NCBI RefSeq assembly: GCF_044904705.1
Contig: NZ_JADIKL010000001.1
Span: 434,001-498,000 of the forward strand
From: Rhodanobacter_A agri
GTDB lineage: Bacteria; Pseudomonadota; Gammaproteobacteria; Xanthomonadales; Rhodanobacteraceae
Direction of reading: 5' to 3'
Length of the DNA: 64,000 nt
Shown: positions 52,657 to 61,382 of the stretch, piece by piece
Position numbering within the stretch: position 1 is the first letter of the stretch
Layout of the letters: the number at the start of each line of letters is the position of its first letter
Position numbers and translations under genes: made by a program
Notes under the pieces: generated by a model
Database searches by the model: none
What the model was told of the DNA's origin: nothing
Seen by the model: the letters and a program-made list of their open reading frames with translations, nothing else

Positions 52657-53270
52657 TGAACATGCGCAGTCTCGTCGTCGCCCTTACCGGCGGCATCGCC
52701 GCCGGCAAGAGCGCGGTGACGCGCCGCTTCGCCGCGCTGGGCGTGCCCGTGCACGACGCCGACGTGGCCGCGCGCGAAGTGGTCGCCCCGGGCAGCGAGG
52801 GCCTGGCCGCGGTGGTTGCCGCCTTCGGCATCGAGGCGCTGGATGCGGAAGGCCGGCTGGACCGTCCGGCGATGCGCCGTCGTGTGTTCGCCGATCCGGC
52901 CGCACGGCAGGCGCTGGAAGGCATCATCCACCCCCGCGTGCGCCACTGGCTGCACGAACGCGCGCTGGCCGACACCACGCCCTACTGCCTGCTGGCGATC
53001 CCGCTGCTTGCCGAGAACATCGGTCACTATCGCTGGGTCGACCGCGTGCTGCTGGTCGACGCCCCGGTGGAGCAGCAGCTGGCCCGATTGGTCGCCCGCG
53101 ACGGCATCGACGAAGCGCTGGCCCGGCGCATGCTGGCGCAACAGGCGCGGCGCGAGGAGCGGCTGGCGCTGGCCCACGACGTGATCGACAACAGCGGCGA
53201 CGAAGCAGCACTGGATGCCGCGGTGGCGACGCTGCACCAGCGTTATCTGGCGCTGGCTGCCAGCCGTTAG
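52656..53270 (+). CDS. coaE: Dephospho-CoA kinase
   Basis: 204 residues from the ATG at 52656, which shares a base with the pilD stop. It phosphorylates dephospho-CoA in the last step of coenzyme A synthesis. The P-loop GGIAAGKS is at residues 12-19, followed by VPVHDADVAAREVV and IPLLAENIGHYRWVDRVLLV, as usual. The pilD-coaE pairing is common in gammaproteobacteria. Confidence 0.97.
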   Translation: MNMRSLVVALTGGIAAGKSAVTRRFAALGVPVHDADVAAREVVAPGSEGLAAVVAAFGIEALDAEGRLDRPAMRRRVFADPAARQALEGIIHPRVRHWLHERALADTTPYCLLAIPLLAENIGHYRWVDRVLLVDAPVEQQLARLVARDGIDEALARRMLAQQARREERLALAHDVIDNSGDEAALDAAVATLHQRYLALAASR

Positions 53271-53286
53271 CCGCCGGCTGGCCGGG

Positions 53287-54210
53287 TTATCCCGGCAAGT
53301 GGGGGTAAGCCGAGAAATCCAGCCGCGCGCTGCCCCCCTCTACACGCAATCGCGCCGGCACGCCGAACGGCAGCGTGAACTTGTCCGGCACGTGGCCGAA
53401 TGGCAGGCCGTCCAGCACCGGGATACCGGCCACGCGGCGGATCTGCGCGAAGCCCTCAGCCAGTCCGTAACCGTTGTCGTAGACGCTGTGCCGGCAATCG
53501 GTGAAGTCGCCGAGGATCAAGGCACGCTGCCGCCCCAGCACACCGGACAGGTGCAGCTGGTACAGCAGCCGCTCGATGCGGAACGGCGGTTCGCCCACGT
53601 CCTCCACGAACAGGATGCCGCCGTCGATGCGCGGGAAATACGGCGTGCCAAGCAGGCTGCACAACATCGCGAGATTGCCGCCCCACAACGGACCTTCGAG
53701 ATCCAGCGCATGCTCGCCGCTGCTGCTCCAATCAGCGCAGCCCTGCGGCGCGCGCACCGTGCGCCAGAAATGCGGCACCGTCAGCGCGCTCGGGTTCTCC
53801 GCCCCGAAATCGGGCCCGAGCATGGGGCCGCCGAACGTGACCAGGCCGCTTTTCGCATGCAGCGCCATCTGGATCGCGGTGAAGTCGCTGTGCCCCACCA
53901 GCACCGTGTCCGTGCCGGCCAGCCGCTCGCGCAGCGCGTCGTAATGCAGATGTTCGAGCAGGCGCGTGGCGCCATAGCCGCCGCGGATCGCCAGCGCGAC
54001 ATCGGGCAGCGCGTCCAGCGTGGCGAGCGCATTGAGATCGGCGGCACGCTCGCTGTCGCTGCCGGCATAGCGCAGCTCGGTGCGATCCAGCACCTCGAGG
54101 CCATCCAGCTCGCAACCGCTTTCATGCAGACGCGCCACGCCGCGCGCCATGGCGACGCGGTCGTGCGGGTAACCGGAAGGGGCGATCAGGCGGACGCGGG
54201 TGGCGGGCAT
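53287..54210 (-). CDS. ldcA: Muramoyltetrapeptide LD-carboxypeptidase (S66)
   Basis: 307 residues. LdcA removes the terminal D-Ala from muropeptide tetrapeptides during peptidoglycan recycling in the cytoplasm. The triad is visible: Ser108 in GHSDFTAIQ, Glu in LFVEDVGE (near 200) and His in GHVPDK (near 275). The N-terminus RLIAPSGYPHD and the RGGYGATRLL segment fit the family. It follows ribBX downstream on the same strand, with a family-B repeat between. Confidence 0.95.
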   Translation of the reverse strand: MPATRVRLIAPSGYPHDRVAMARGVARLHESGCELDGLEVLDRTELRYAGSDSERAADLNALATLDALPDVALAIRGGYGATRLLEHLHYDALRERLAGTDTVLVGHSDFTAIQMALHAKSGLVTFGGPMLGPDFGAENPSALTVPHFWRTVRAPQGCADWSSSGEHALDLEGPLWGGNLAMLCSLLGTPYFPRIDGGILFVEDVGEPPFRIERLLYQLHLSGVLGRQRALILGDFTDCRHSVYDNGYGLAEGFAQIRRVAGIPVLDGLPFGHVPDKFTLPFGVPARLRVEGGSARLDFSAYPHLPG

Positions 54211-54296
54211 GGAAGTCGTCGGGCTGCTTGGATGCCCGGATTATGCGGGTATGGGGCGTCCGAGACATGGCCTGCGCATGGCACATACGGGCGATT

Positions 54297-54377
54297 CAGC
54301 AGAACCGCACCCTGTGCGCGAAAGCTCTGGCGGTTGATCGAAGCCAGAGCTTTCGCGCATGAGGCGCGCTCCTACAC
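54297..54377. repeat. Family-B intergenic palindromic repeat (REP-like)
   Basis: On the minus strand it starts GTGTAGGAGCGCGCCTCATG and ends in the complementary arm CGCACAGGGTGCGGTTCTGC, with a central AGAGCTTTCGCGC / GCGCGAAAGCTCT match. The TAG within GTGTAGGAG is the ribBX stop codon (54372-54374). Confidence 0.75.
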
Positions 54378-55463
54378 GTGCGCCACCACTTCCAGGCCGA
54401 AACCGGCCAGCCCCACCAGCTTGCGCGGTGTACCCAGCACGCGCAGCTTGTGCACGCCGAGGTCGGCCAGCATCTGCGCGCCGAGGCCGAGCTGGCGCCA
54501 TTCTTGTTGCTGTGCGTCTTCGGGCGCCAGCGTCGCGGGCTGCCTCTTGAGCCGGGCCAGCAGCGCTTCGGGCGTGTCCTCGCCGGAGAGCACCAGCAAC
54601 ACGCCGCGACCTTCGTCGGCGATGCGGCGCAGGGCACTGGTGACAGTAAGGCCGAGGTCGTCGCGTTTCAGGTGCAGCACGTCGGACAAGGTGTTGCGCA
54701 CGTGCACGCGACTGAGCACCGGCGCGCCGTCGTCCACCGTGCCGCGCACCAGGGCGTAGTGCAGGCCGCGGCGGATCGCATCGCGGTAGGCCACCAGCCG
54801 GAACGCACCGAACTCGGTCTCGACTTCCTCCTCATGCACGCGCTGGACGGTCTTCTCGGTTTCCAGCCGGTAGCGGATCAGGTCCGCGATGCTGCCGATC
54901 TTCAGGCCGTGCTTCTGCGCGAACACTTCCAGCTCCGGGCGGCGCGCCATCGAGCCGTCCTCATGCAGGATCTCGATCAGCACCGCCGCCGGCTCCAGCC
55001 CGGCCAACGCGGCGAGGTCACAACCAGCCTCGGTATGGCCGGCGCGGGTCAGCACGCCCCCAGGCTGCGCGGTAAGCGGGAAGATGTGGCCCGGTTGGGA
55101 GAGATCCAGCGGTTTGGCATCGCTCTTCACCGCCACCTGGATGGTGCGCGCGCGGTCGTGTGCCGAGATGCCGGTGGTGACGCCCTCGGCCGCCTCGATC
55201 GAGACGGTGAAGTTGGTGTGGTACTGAGAGGTGTTGTCGCTGACCATCGGGCGTAGGCCCAGCTGCCGCGTGCGCTGCTCGGTAAGCGTGAGGCACAGCA
55301 GGCCGCGCGCCTCGCGCACCATGAAATTGACGTCTTCGGGCCGCACCATCTGCGCGGCCATCACGATGTCGCCTTCGTTCTCGCGATCCTCGTCGTCGAG
55401 GATCACGACCATGCGACCGGCGCGGATGTCGTCGAGGATTTCGGGGATGGTGTTGAATGCCAT
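54372..55463 (-). CDS. ribB: 3,4-Dihydroxy-2-butanone 4-phosphate synthase fused to a degenerate GTP cyclohydrolase II domain (RibBX)
   Basis: 363 residues. The RibB domain (about 1-205) has the acidic DDEDRENEGD (23-32), the HTNFTVS segment and HTEAGCDLA, all needed to turn ribulose 5-phosphate into dihydroxybutanone phosphate. The C-terminal ~155 residues align in position with GTP cyclohydrolase II but lack its zinc Cys motif (no GSxxCDCG), so that half is catalytically dead, as in proteins termed RibBX. A separate RibA must exist elsewhere. Second gene after ribE, behind the FMN riboswitch. A family-A repeat lies between ribE and this gene. Confidence 0.94.
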   Translation of the reverse strand: MAFNTIPEILDDIRAGRMVVILDDEDRENEGDIVMAAQMVRPEDVNFMVREARGLLCLTLTEQRTRQLGLRPMVSDNTSQYHTNFTVSIEAAEGVTTGISAHDRARTIQVAVKSDAKPLDLSQPGHIFPLTAQPGGVLTRAGHTEAGCDLAALAGLEPAAVLIEILHEDGSMARRPELEVFAQKHGLKIGSIADLIRYRLETEKTVQRVHEEEVETEFGAFRLVAYRDAIRRGLHYALVRGTVDDGAPVLSRVHVRNTLSDVLHLKRDDLGLTVTSALRRIADEGRGVLLVLSGEDTPEALLARLKRQPATLAPEDAQQQEWRQLGLGAQMLADLGVHKLRVLGTPRKLVGLAGFGLEVVAHV

Positions 55464-55485
55464 GGGAGTATCCGTGTATTGGTTC

Positions 55486-55581
55486 CCTTCTCCCGTCAGG
55501 AGAAGGTGCCCCGAAGGGGCGGATGAGGGCTTGGGCGAAGCGAAACACTGCGCTACGCCCGTCCCCTCCCAGCGGGAGGGG
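55486..55581. repeat. Family-A intergenic repeat with two terminal hairpins
   Basis: A 96-bp element bounded by CCTTCTCC/GGAGAAGG (55486-55506) and CCCCTCCC/GGGAGGGG (55563-55581). Interior GGATGAGGG and GGGCGAAGCG match the copy at 23507-23624. It sits inside the ribE-ribBX transcript. Confidence 0.75.
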
Positions 55582-55591
55582 CTTCAGGTGT

Positions 55592-56233
55592 TCAAGCGAA
55601 GCCGTGCTGCTTGAGGAACGCTTCGTCCAGCTTCGGCGCCTCGCCGCTGCCGATCAGCCGTTCCACGTAGCGTGCGATCACGTCCACCTCGATGTTCACC
55701 GCGTCACCCGCACGCTTCGCGTGGAAGGTGGTGCGCTCGACGGTGTGCGGGATCAGGTTTACGCCGAAGCGGTTGCCGGCCACTTCGTTGACGGTGAGGC
55801 TGGTGCCGTCGATGCAGACCGAACCCTTGGCGGCGATGTAGCGCGCAAGGTTCGACGGCACCTCGAAGGTCCAGCGCTGCGAACGCGCGTCCGGCGTTAT
55901 CGAAACCACTTTGCCCAAGCCGTCGACATGGCCCGAGACCAGATGCCCGCCCAAGCGGTCGGCGAGGCGCAAGGCCTTCTCCAGGTTCACCGGATCGCCC
56001 GCCTTGAGTTTGCCCAGCGTGGTGAGCGAAAGCGTCTCGTTGGAAACGTCGGCGGCGAATCCGCGCGCCTCCAGGGCTACGGCCGTGAGGCACACACCGG
56101 ACACGGCGATCGAGTCGCCTAGTTGCACATCAGCAAGATCGAGATCGGCGGTATCGACGTGCAGGCGCAGGTCGCCGCCGCGTGGTTCGAGCCGCACGAT
56201 GCGGCCCACGGACTGGATGATGCCGGTGAACAT
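55592..56233 (-). CDS. ribE: Riboflavin synthase alpha subunit
   Basis: 213 residues. It dismutates two molecules of 6,7-dimethyl-8-ribityllumazine to riboflavin. Two lumazine-binding repeats are present: MFTGIIQSVGRIVRLEP with SIAVSGVCLTA, and HLVSGHVDGLGKV with GSVCIDGTSLTVNEV. The ATG has GGAGGTG at 9 bases upstream, which is held in a hairpin (see 56241-56259). An FMN riboswitch lies further upstream, so expression should fall when FMN is plentiful. Confidence 0.97.
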   Translation of the reverse strand: MFTGIIQSVGRIVRLEPRGGDLRLHVDTADLDLADVQLGDSIAVSGVCLTAVALEARGFAADVSNETLSLTTLGKLKAGDPVNLEKALRLADRLGGHLVSGHVDGLGKVVSITPDARSQRWTFEVPSNLARYIAAKGSVCIDGTSLTVNEVAGNRFGVNLIPHTVERTTFHAKRAGDAVNIEVDVIARYVERLIGSGEAPKLDEAFLKQHGFA

Positions 56234-56240
56234 GTCAGCG

Positions 56241-56259
56241 CACCTCCGGAAAGGAGGTG
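56241..56259 (-). promoter_or_regulatory. Shine-Dalgarno-sequestering hairpin of ribE
   Basis: CACCTCC/GGAGGTG, a perfect 7-bp stem with a TTTCC loop, whose 3' arm is the ribE ribosome binding site. It fits a translational expression platform of the upstream FMN riboswitch. Confidence 0.7.
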
Positions 56260-56370
56260 GAACGACGGAACGACGGAATGACGATCATGAAACGTTCTCC
56301 GCAGCAAAAGCGAGAACGCCTCAAGGCATGAGGCCGGCGCGATGCCGGAGCAGCGCGCCAAACCGTCTTC

Positions 56371-56501
56371 TTTTATCCGGACTGTAACCGTCGGCCCCGG
56401 CATTCGACCGGATCTGCTGACCCCGCGACGATCGTCGCGAGCGCTCGCGGGCTCGCCCCTGGGGGCCTACCGCCGGTGGGGAATTCCGCCCCGCCCTGAA
56501 G
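56371..56501 (-). promoter_or_regulatory. FMN riboswitch (RFN element)
   Basis: Read on the minus strand, the conserved blocks appear in order: CAGGGCGGGG, AATTCCCCACCGGCGGTA, AGCCCGCGAGCG, GTCAGCAGATCCGGT, and GCCGACGGTTACAGTCCGGA. A variable P3-like stem (CGCGACGATCGTCGCG) is also visible. It lies about 140 bases before the ribE start. FMN binding should lower ribE-ribBX expression. The rest of this gene-free stretch (56234-56626) holds the expression platform and, upstream, a TGCTAGACT that could be an extended -10. Confidence 0.95.
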
Positions 56502-56626
56502 ACGTTGAATGTGATGCCGGCCTCGACGGCCGGCGGCAGGAGTCTAGCACCAATGGCCGCCGCGCCAGCGGCTGGTGGCACGACGCAGCGTTCCCGATAG
56601 TGCACGATGCGCCGCTCAGAGCCTGC

Positions 56627-58198
56627 TCAGGGCGGCGCAAATTCCAGTACGGCGATCTCGCGACCCAGCATCATCGTTTGCTGCGGGTGGCCAAACGCTG
56701 CCAGCTTCGCCTCGAAGCCCGCAAGGCTTTCGCGCTGCCCCAGGGCCGAGCGGCCGTTCACCGCCCATACGCGGCTGCCCTGCTTCCAGCGCGCCACCGC
56801 CAGGTCGAGCCGGTCGGTCAGCACGACCTTGCTGCCCAGCGGCGGCAGCCCCCGCGGCCGCAGCGTTTCCAGCATCGCCGGTGCGTTCGGATCGGCGGTG
56901 TAAATCGTGTCGCCGGGGCGTGTATCTGTCGCCAGCATGGCGGCGGTGTGATCCCAGCGCGGCTTGGTCTCGATGCGATAGACCGGCCACAGGTTGTACA
57001 GGCACAACAACGGCAACACCACCGCCACGGCCGGCCGCCACCGACGCGGCAAGGCGGCGGCACCCGCGCCGGCCAGCACGAAGAACGGCACCGCACTCCA
57101 CAGCAGGTAACGCGGCACCAGCATCGGCTTGACCACCGATACCGCCAGCAACAACAGCGGTAGCACAGCGAACCCCAGAACCAGCACGCGGCCGTCCAGG
57201 CGCCCGCGCAGGCGGAACAGCCCCAGTCCGCACAGCACGGCCACGCAAGGCGACAGCACGGCCACCCCGGCCGGCATCAGGCTGTACTGCACCACGGCGG
57301 CAGGACGCATCAGGTAGGTACTGCCGGCCACCACCCACAGCCCGTGCCAGCTCAGTCCCGGCACCCAGTTGAAGGCATCGAGCATGCGTCCGTTGCTGGC
57401 CACGCATATCGCCACGTAGAACGGCAGGCTACACACCAGCACCAGCAGTTGTGCGCGCAGCCAGCCACGCTGGAATTCGCGCACCAGGGCTGGCGGATGC
57501 GTTGCGCGCAGGCGACGCCAGATGCAGAACAGCGCCACATTGGAAACCAGCAGCCACGGCAGCGCGTCGCCCAGCAGATCCAGCGCACCAATGGTCCCGA
57601 CGAGCCAAGCCGCCCAGTCCGGCCACAAGCCGTCCGGATGGCGCCATCCCAGGGCGGCGCGTGCCGGCCGCTGCGCCAGCCCCACCAGGCCCCACAGCGC
57701 GGCTGCGATCAACAGCAGCAACAGCGCATAGGAACGCGCCTCCTGGCCGTATTGCACCTGGGTCGGCGCCAGCGCCATAAGCAACGCGGCCGCGCAACCC
57801 GCGAAACGCCCGCCCACGCGCCGCCCGATCGCGTACACCACGCCCACCGAAAGCACGCCGAACAGCGCCGACGGCAGGCGCAGCGCGGCGAAGTCCGGCT
57901 GCGCCGGCACCAGCGAGCGCAGCAGCAGGAAATAATTGGGCATGTGCCGGTTGGCGAAGCTGTCGGCGATCAGCGCCGTGGTGTCCAGATGGATGCGCTG
58001 GTAGGTGAACACTTCGTCCAGCCAGAACGATTGATGGCCCAGACGGATACAGCGCGCAGCCAGCGCCAACAGCGACAACAGCCCCAACCACACCCAGTCG
58101 CGCACCGACCAGTGGTCGCCACCCAGCGCAGGCCGATACCCGGTCGCCAACGACGGCGGGGCGGCACGCGGGACGGTATCGGCACAGGTCAAGAGCAT
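56627..58198 (-). CDS. ArnT/GT39-like membrane glycosyltransferase
   Basis: 523 residues. A GT-C fold with about 11 membrane helices (from residue 34) and the first-loop motif HQSFWLDEVFTYQR, whose DE pair is the catalytic acid site of PMT/ArnT enzymes. It should transfer a sugar from a polyprenyl phosphate to lipid A, a protein or another glycan. It lies between ribD and the FMN riboswitch, an odd place. The C-terminal ~120 residues are a soluble periplasmic-type domain. The acceptor is unknown. Confidence 0.88.
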   Translation of the reverse strand: MLLTCADTVPRAAPPSLATGYRPALGGDHWSVRDWVWLGLLSLLALAARCIRLGHQSFWLDEVFTYQRIHLDTTALIADSFANRHMPNYFLLLRSLVPAQPDFAALRLPSALFGVLSVGVVYAIGRRVGGRFAGCAAALLMALAPTQVQYGQEARSYALLLLLIAAALWGLVGLAQRPARAALGWRHPDGLWPDWAAWLVGTIGALDLLGDALPWLLVSNVALFCIWRRLRATHPPALVREFQRGWLRAQLLVLVCSLPFYVAICVASNGRMLDAFNWVPGLSWHGLWVVAGSTYLMRPAAVVQYSLMPAGVAVLSPCVAVLCGLGLFRLRGRLDGRVLVLGFAVLPLLLLAVSVVKPMLVPRYLLWSAVPFFVLAGAGAAALPRRWRPAVAVVLPLLCLYNLWPVYRIETKPRWDHTAAMLATDTRPGDTIYTADPNAPAMLETLRPRGLPPLGSKVVLTDRLDLAVARWKQGSRVWAVNGRSALGQRESLAGFEAKLAAFGHPQQTMMLGREIAVLEFAPP

Positions 58199-58326
58199 CG
58201 GTGGGCGACCGGATCGGGGGAGTCGTCAGCCATCCAACGCCACGGATGTTTCAGCGTTGTCTCCACCGTTCGCGAGGTTGGGCGCCATTCAGTCTGGTAA
58301 CAACGCCGGAGATCGCGAACCGGCAC

Positions 58327-59424
58327 TTATGCCGGCTGCGGCCGCAAGCGCAGCCGCCAGTCCGCGCCAACCTGGCGCTGCTCAATCACGGCGAGCTTCC
58401 AGCGCTCGGCCATGGACGCCAGCGGCGGCAGCGCCAGCAGCGGGCGGGCCTGATCGCCGAGCAGCACCGGCGCGACGTACAGCAGCAGTTCGTCCGCCCA
58501 GCCACCGGCCAGCAGGGCGCCACCCAACCGGGCACCCGCTTCGACATGCAGTTCGTTGACATCGCGTTTGGCCAGCAGCGCCAGCACGGCAGGAAGGTCG
58601 AGCGCGCCGTCGCGCTCAGCCACTGCCACATGTTCGACATGGTCGAAGTATTCGCCGTCCGCGATCGCCTCCGCACCATGCAGCAACAAGGTGGGCGCGG
58701 AGCCGTCCAGCACGTGGCTGCCCGCAGGTGTGCGCAGGCAGCGGTCCAACACCACCCGCAACGGCGGTGCAAAAGCTTCATCCTGCGGTAGCCGCACGGT
58801 GAGGCGCGGGTTGTCGGCCAGCACGGTACCGCTGCCGGTAAGGATGGCGCTGCTGCGAGCGCGCCAGCGCTGCACGTCGGCGCGGGCGGGCTCGCTGGTA
58901 ATCCACTTCGATTCGCCGTTCGCCAGCGCAGTGCGACCGTCCAGGCTCATCGCCAGCTTCACGCGCACGAATGGGCGGCCGCGCTCGATGCGGCTGAAGA
59001 AACCGATGTTCAGTTCGCGCGCCTGGTCGCGCAGCAGGCCGGTATCCACGGCGATGCCGGCGGCACGCAGCTTTTCGATGCCGCGTCCGGCCACTTGCGG
59101 AAACGGGTCTTCCGCGGCGATCACCACCCGTGCCACGCCGGCGGCGACCAAGGCATCGGCACACGGCGGCGTGCGGCCGTGATGGGCGCAAGGCTCCAGC
59201 GTCACATAGGCGGTGGCGCCGCGGGCGCTTCCGCCGGCCTCGCGCAGCGCGAACACCTCGGCGTGCGGCTCGCCCGCGCGCTGGTGCCAGCCGCTGCCGA
59301 CGACCTCGTCACCATGCGCGATCACGCAACCCACGCGCGGGTTCGGATGGGTGGTGTACAGGCCGCGCTCGGCGAGGCGCAAGGCGTGCGCCATGTGTTG
59401 GTGGTCGGTGACGGTGAAGCTCAT
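58327..59424 (-). CDS. ribD: Bifunctional riboflavin deaminase-reductase
   Basis: 365 residues. An N-terminal deaminase domain (about 1-145) has the zinc motifs GEPHAEVFAL and EPCAHHGRTPPC; the reductase domain (about 148-360) has RPFVRVKLAMSLDGRTAL and LHVEAGARLGGALL. Together they catalyse steps two and three of riboflavin synthesis. It follows nrdR on the same strand, the usual nrdR-ribD order, separated by a family-A repeat. The riboswitch is not directly upstream of it. Confidence 0.97.
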   Translation of the reverse strand: MSFTVTDHQHMAHALRLAERGLYTTHPNPRVGCVIAHGDEVVGSGWHQRAGEPHAEVFALREAGGSARGATAYVTLEPCAHHGRTPPCADALVAAGVARVVIAAEDPFPQVAGRGIEKLRAAGIAVDTGLLRDQARELNIGFFSRIERGRPFVRVKLAMSLDGRTALANGESKWITSEPARADVQRWRARSSAILTGSGTVLADNPRLTVRLPQDEAFAPPLRVVLDRCLRTPAGSHVLDGSAPTLLLHGAEAIADGEYFDHVEHVAVAERDGALDLPAVLALLAKRDVNELHVEAGARLGGALLAGGWADELLLYVAPVLLGDQARPLLALPPLASMAERWKLAVIEQRQVGADWRLRLRPQPA

Positions 59425-59433
59425 GCTGGTCTT

Positions 59434-59564
59434 CCTCTCCCCTCCGTGGAGAGGACTGGGATGAGGTGCCGAACCGGCGACAGTGTCGCATCGGTGCGCG
59501 CTCAGGACACATGCCGGGGCAAGAGTGGCCCCTCACTCCAACCCTCTCCCCGGAGGAGAGAGGG
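59434..59564. repeat. Family-A intergenic repeat with two terminal hairpins
   Basis: A 131-bp element bounded by CCTCTCC/GGAGAGG (59434-59454) and CCCTCTC/GAGAGGG (59542-59564), with GGGATGAGG inside. It lies between nrdR and ribD. Confidence 0.7.
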
Positions 59565-59574
59565 AGCAAGGAGC

Positions 59575-60102
59575 TCAGCCCTTGCGGCCGCGGCGCGACT
59601 CCACGCCCTCGCCGGCGAGCAACGAAAGCTGCAGTTTCTCCAGCTCCGGCAAGTCATGCTCCAGGCGCGCGATTTCCTCGAGGAAGGCCTGCACGTCCTC
59701 GAACTTGCGGTAGACCGAGGCGAAGCGCACATAGGCCACCTGGTCCAGCTTCTTCAGCTCGCGCATCACCAGCTCGCCCACCTGGCGCGACGGCATTTCG
59801 CGTTCGCCGCTGCGACGCAGATCATTGATGATTTCGCGTACCGCCGCATCCACCGCATCGCTGGCCACCGGGCGCTTCTGCAGTGCGCGCTCGAAACTCA
59901 CCCTGAGCTTGCGCTCGTCGAAAGCCTCGCGCCGCTCGCCGCTCTTCACGATCGCCGGCAGCTTCAGCTCCGCCGTCTCGAAAGTGTTGAAGCGTTCGCC
60001 GCAGGCGGGACACTCGCGGCGACGGCGCACGGTGGCGCCGTCCTCGGTGAGCCGCGAGTCGATCACGCGGGTGTCTTCGTGCTGGCAGAAGGGGCAGTGC
60101 AT
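59575..60102 (-). CDS. nrdR: Transcriptional repressor NrdR
   Basis: 175 residues. NrdR represses ribonucleotide reductase genes in response to dATP/ATP. The zinc ribbon uses C3, C6 (MHCPFC), C31 and C34 (CPAC); the ATP-cone follows at about 46-136 (PAIVKSGERREAFDERKL). The tail after residue 150 is longer than in E. coli (149 residues) and basic. It lies 11 bases downstream of glyA, the common glyA-nrdR-ribD order. Confidence 0.97.
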   Translation of the reverse strand: MHCPFCQHEDTRVIDSRLTEDGATVRRRRECPACGERFNTFETAELKLPAIVKSGERREAFDERKLRVSFERALQKRPVASDAVDAAVREIINDLRRSGEREMPSRQVGELVMRELKKLDQVAYVRFASVYRKFEDVQAFLEEIARLEHDLPELEKLQLSLLAGEGVESRRGRKG

Positions 60103-60113
60103 GCCTCAGCGGG

Positions 60114-61382
60114 TCAGCCGTACACCGGGAACTTCTTGCACTGCGCCTCGACCTTGCCGCGCACGGCGGCAATCACCGCCTCGTCGTTCGGCGCATCGAG
60201 CACATCGCAGATCCAGTTGGCCAGGTCCACGCAGTCGCTTTCCTGGTAGCCGCGGGTGGTGACGGCGGGCGTGCCCACGCGCAGGCCGGAGGTGACGAAG
60301 GGCTTCTGCGGATCGTTCGGCACGGCGTTCTTGTTGACCGTGATGTGGGCTTTGCCCAGCGCGGCTTCCGCGTCCTTGCCGGTGACGCCCTTGCCGATCA
60401 TGTCGATCAGCATCAGGTGGTTTTCGGTGCCGCCGGAAACGATCTTGTAGCCGCGCGCGATGATGGTCTTGGCCATCGCCTGGGCGTTCTTCACCACCTG
60501 CGCCTGGTAGGCCTTGAAGGCCGGCTCCAGCGCTTCCTTGAAGGCCACCGCCTTGGCGGCGATCACGTGCATCAGCGGGCCGCCCTGGATGCCGGGGAAG
60601 ACGATGGACTGCAGCTTCTTCTCGATCTCTTCGGCCGCCTCGCCCATGCCTTGCTTGCTGGCGACGATGATGCCGCCGCGCGGGCCGCGCAAGGTCTTGT
60701 GGGTGGTGGAGGTGACCACGTGGGCATGCGGCAGCGGGCTGGGGTACACGCCGGCGGCGACCAGGCCGGCCACGTGCGCCATGTCCACGAACAGCCAGGC
60801 ACCGACCTTGTCGGCGATGGCGCGGAAGCGCGCCCAATCCATCACCTGCGAATAAGCGCTGAAACCGGCCACGATCATCTTCGGCTTGTGCTCGACCGCA
60901 AGGCGCTCGACCTCGTCCATGTCGACGATGCCGTTGGCGTCCACGCCGTACTGCACGGCGTTGAGGATCTTGCCCGACAGGTTGACCTTGGCGCCGTGGG
61001 TGAGGTGGCCGCCATGCGCCAGCGACATGCCGAGGATGGTGTCGCCCGGCTGCAGCAACGCGAAGTACACCGCCTGGTTGGCCTGCGAGCCGGAGTGCGG
61101 CTGCACGTTGGCGTAGTCGGCGCCGAACAGCTGCTTCACACGGTCGATCGCCAGCTTCTCGGCCACGTCCACGTATTCGCAGCCGCCGTAATAACGCTTG
61201 CCCGGATAGCCTTCGGCGTACTTGTTGGTGAGCTTGGAGCCCTGCGCCTCCATCACCCGCGGGCTGGCATAGTTCTCGGACGCGATCAGCTCGACGTGGT
61301 CTTCCTGGCGCCGGCCTTCGTCGGCGATGGCCTGGGCCAGCTCGGGGTCGTAACCGGCGATCGTGCAGTCCTTCGGGAACAT
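60114..61382 (-). CDS. glyA: Serine hydroxymethyltransferase
   Basis: 422 residues from the ATG at 61382. GlyA interconverts serine and glycine with tetrahydrofolate. The PLP Lys lies in TTHKTLRGPRGG, with HVELIASENYASPRVMEAQG, KYAEGYPGKRYYGG and LFVDMAHVAGLVAAG also typical. The end, AQCKKFPVYG, is complete. Its first ~97 bases are overlapped by the DUF817 frame on the same strand. Confidence 0.98.
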   Translation of the reverse strand: MFPKDCTIAGYDPELAQAIADEGRRQEDHVELIASENYASPRVMEAQGSKLTNKYAEGYPGKRYYGGCEYVDVAEKLAIDRVKQLFGADYANVQPHSGSQANQAVYFALLQPGDTILGMSLAHGGHLTHGAKVNLSGKILNAVQYGVDANGIVDMDEVERLAVEHKPKMIVAGFSAYSQVMDWARFRAIADKVGAWLFVDMAHVAGLVAAGVYPSPLPHAHVVTSTTHKTLRGPRGGIIVASKQGMGEAAEEIEKKLQSIVFPGIQGGPLMHVIAAKAVAFKEALEPAFKAYQAQVVKNAQAMAKTIIARGYKIVSGGTENHLMLIDMIGKGVTGKDAEAALGKAHITVNKNAVPNDPQKPFVTSGLRVGTPAVTTRGYQESDCVDLANWICDVLDAPNDEAVIAAVRGKVEAQCKKFPVYG

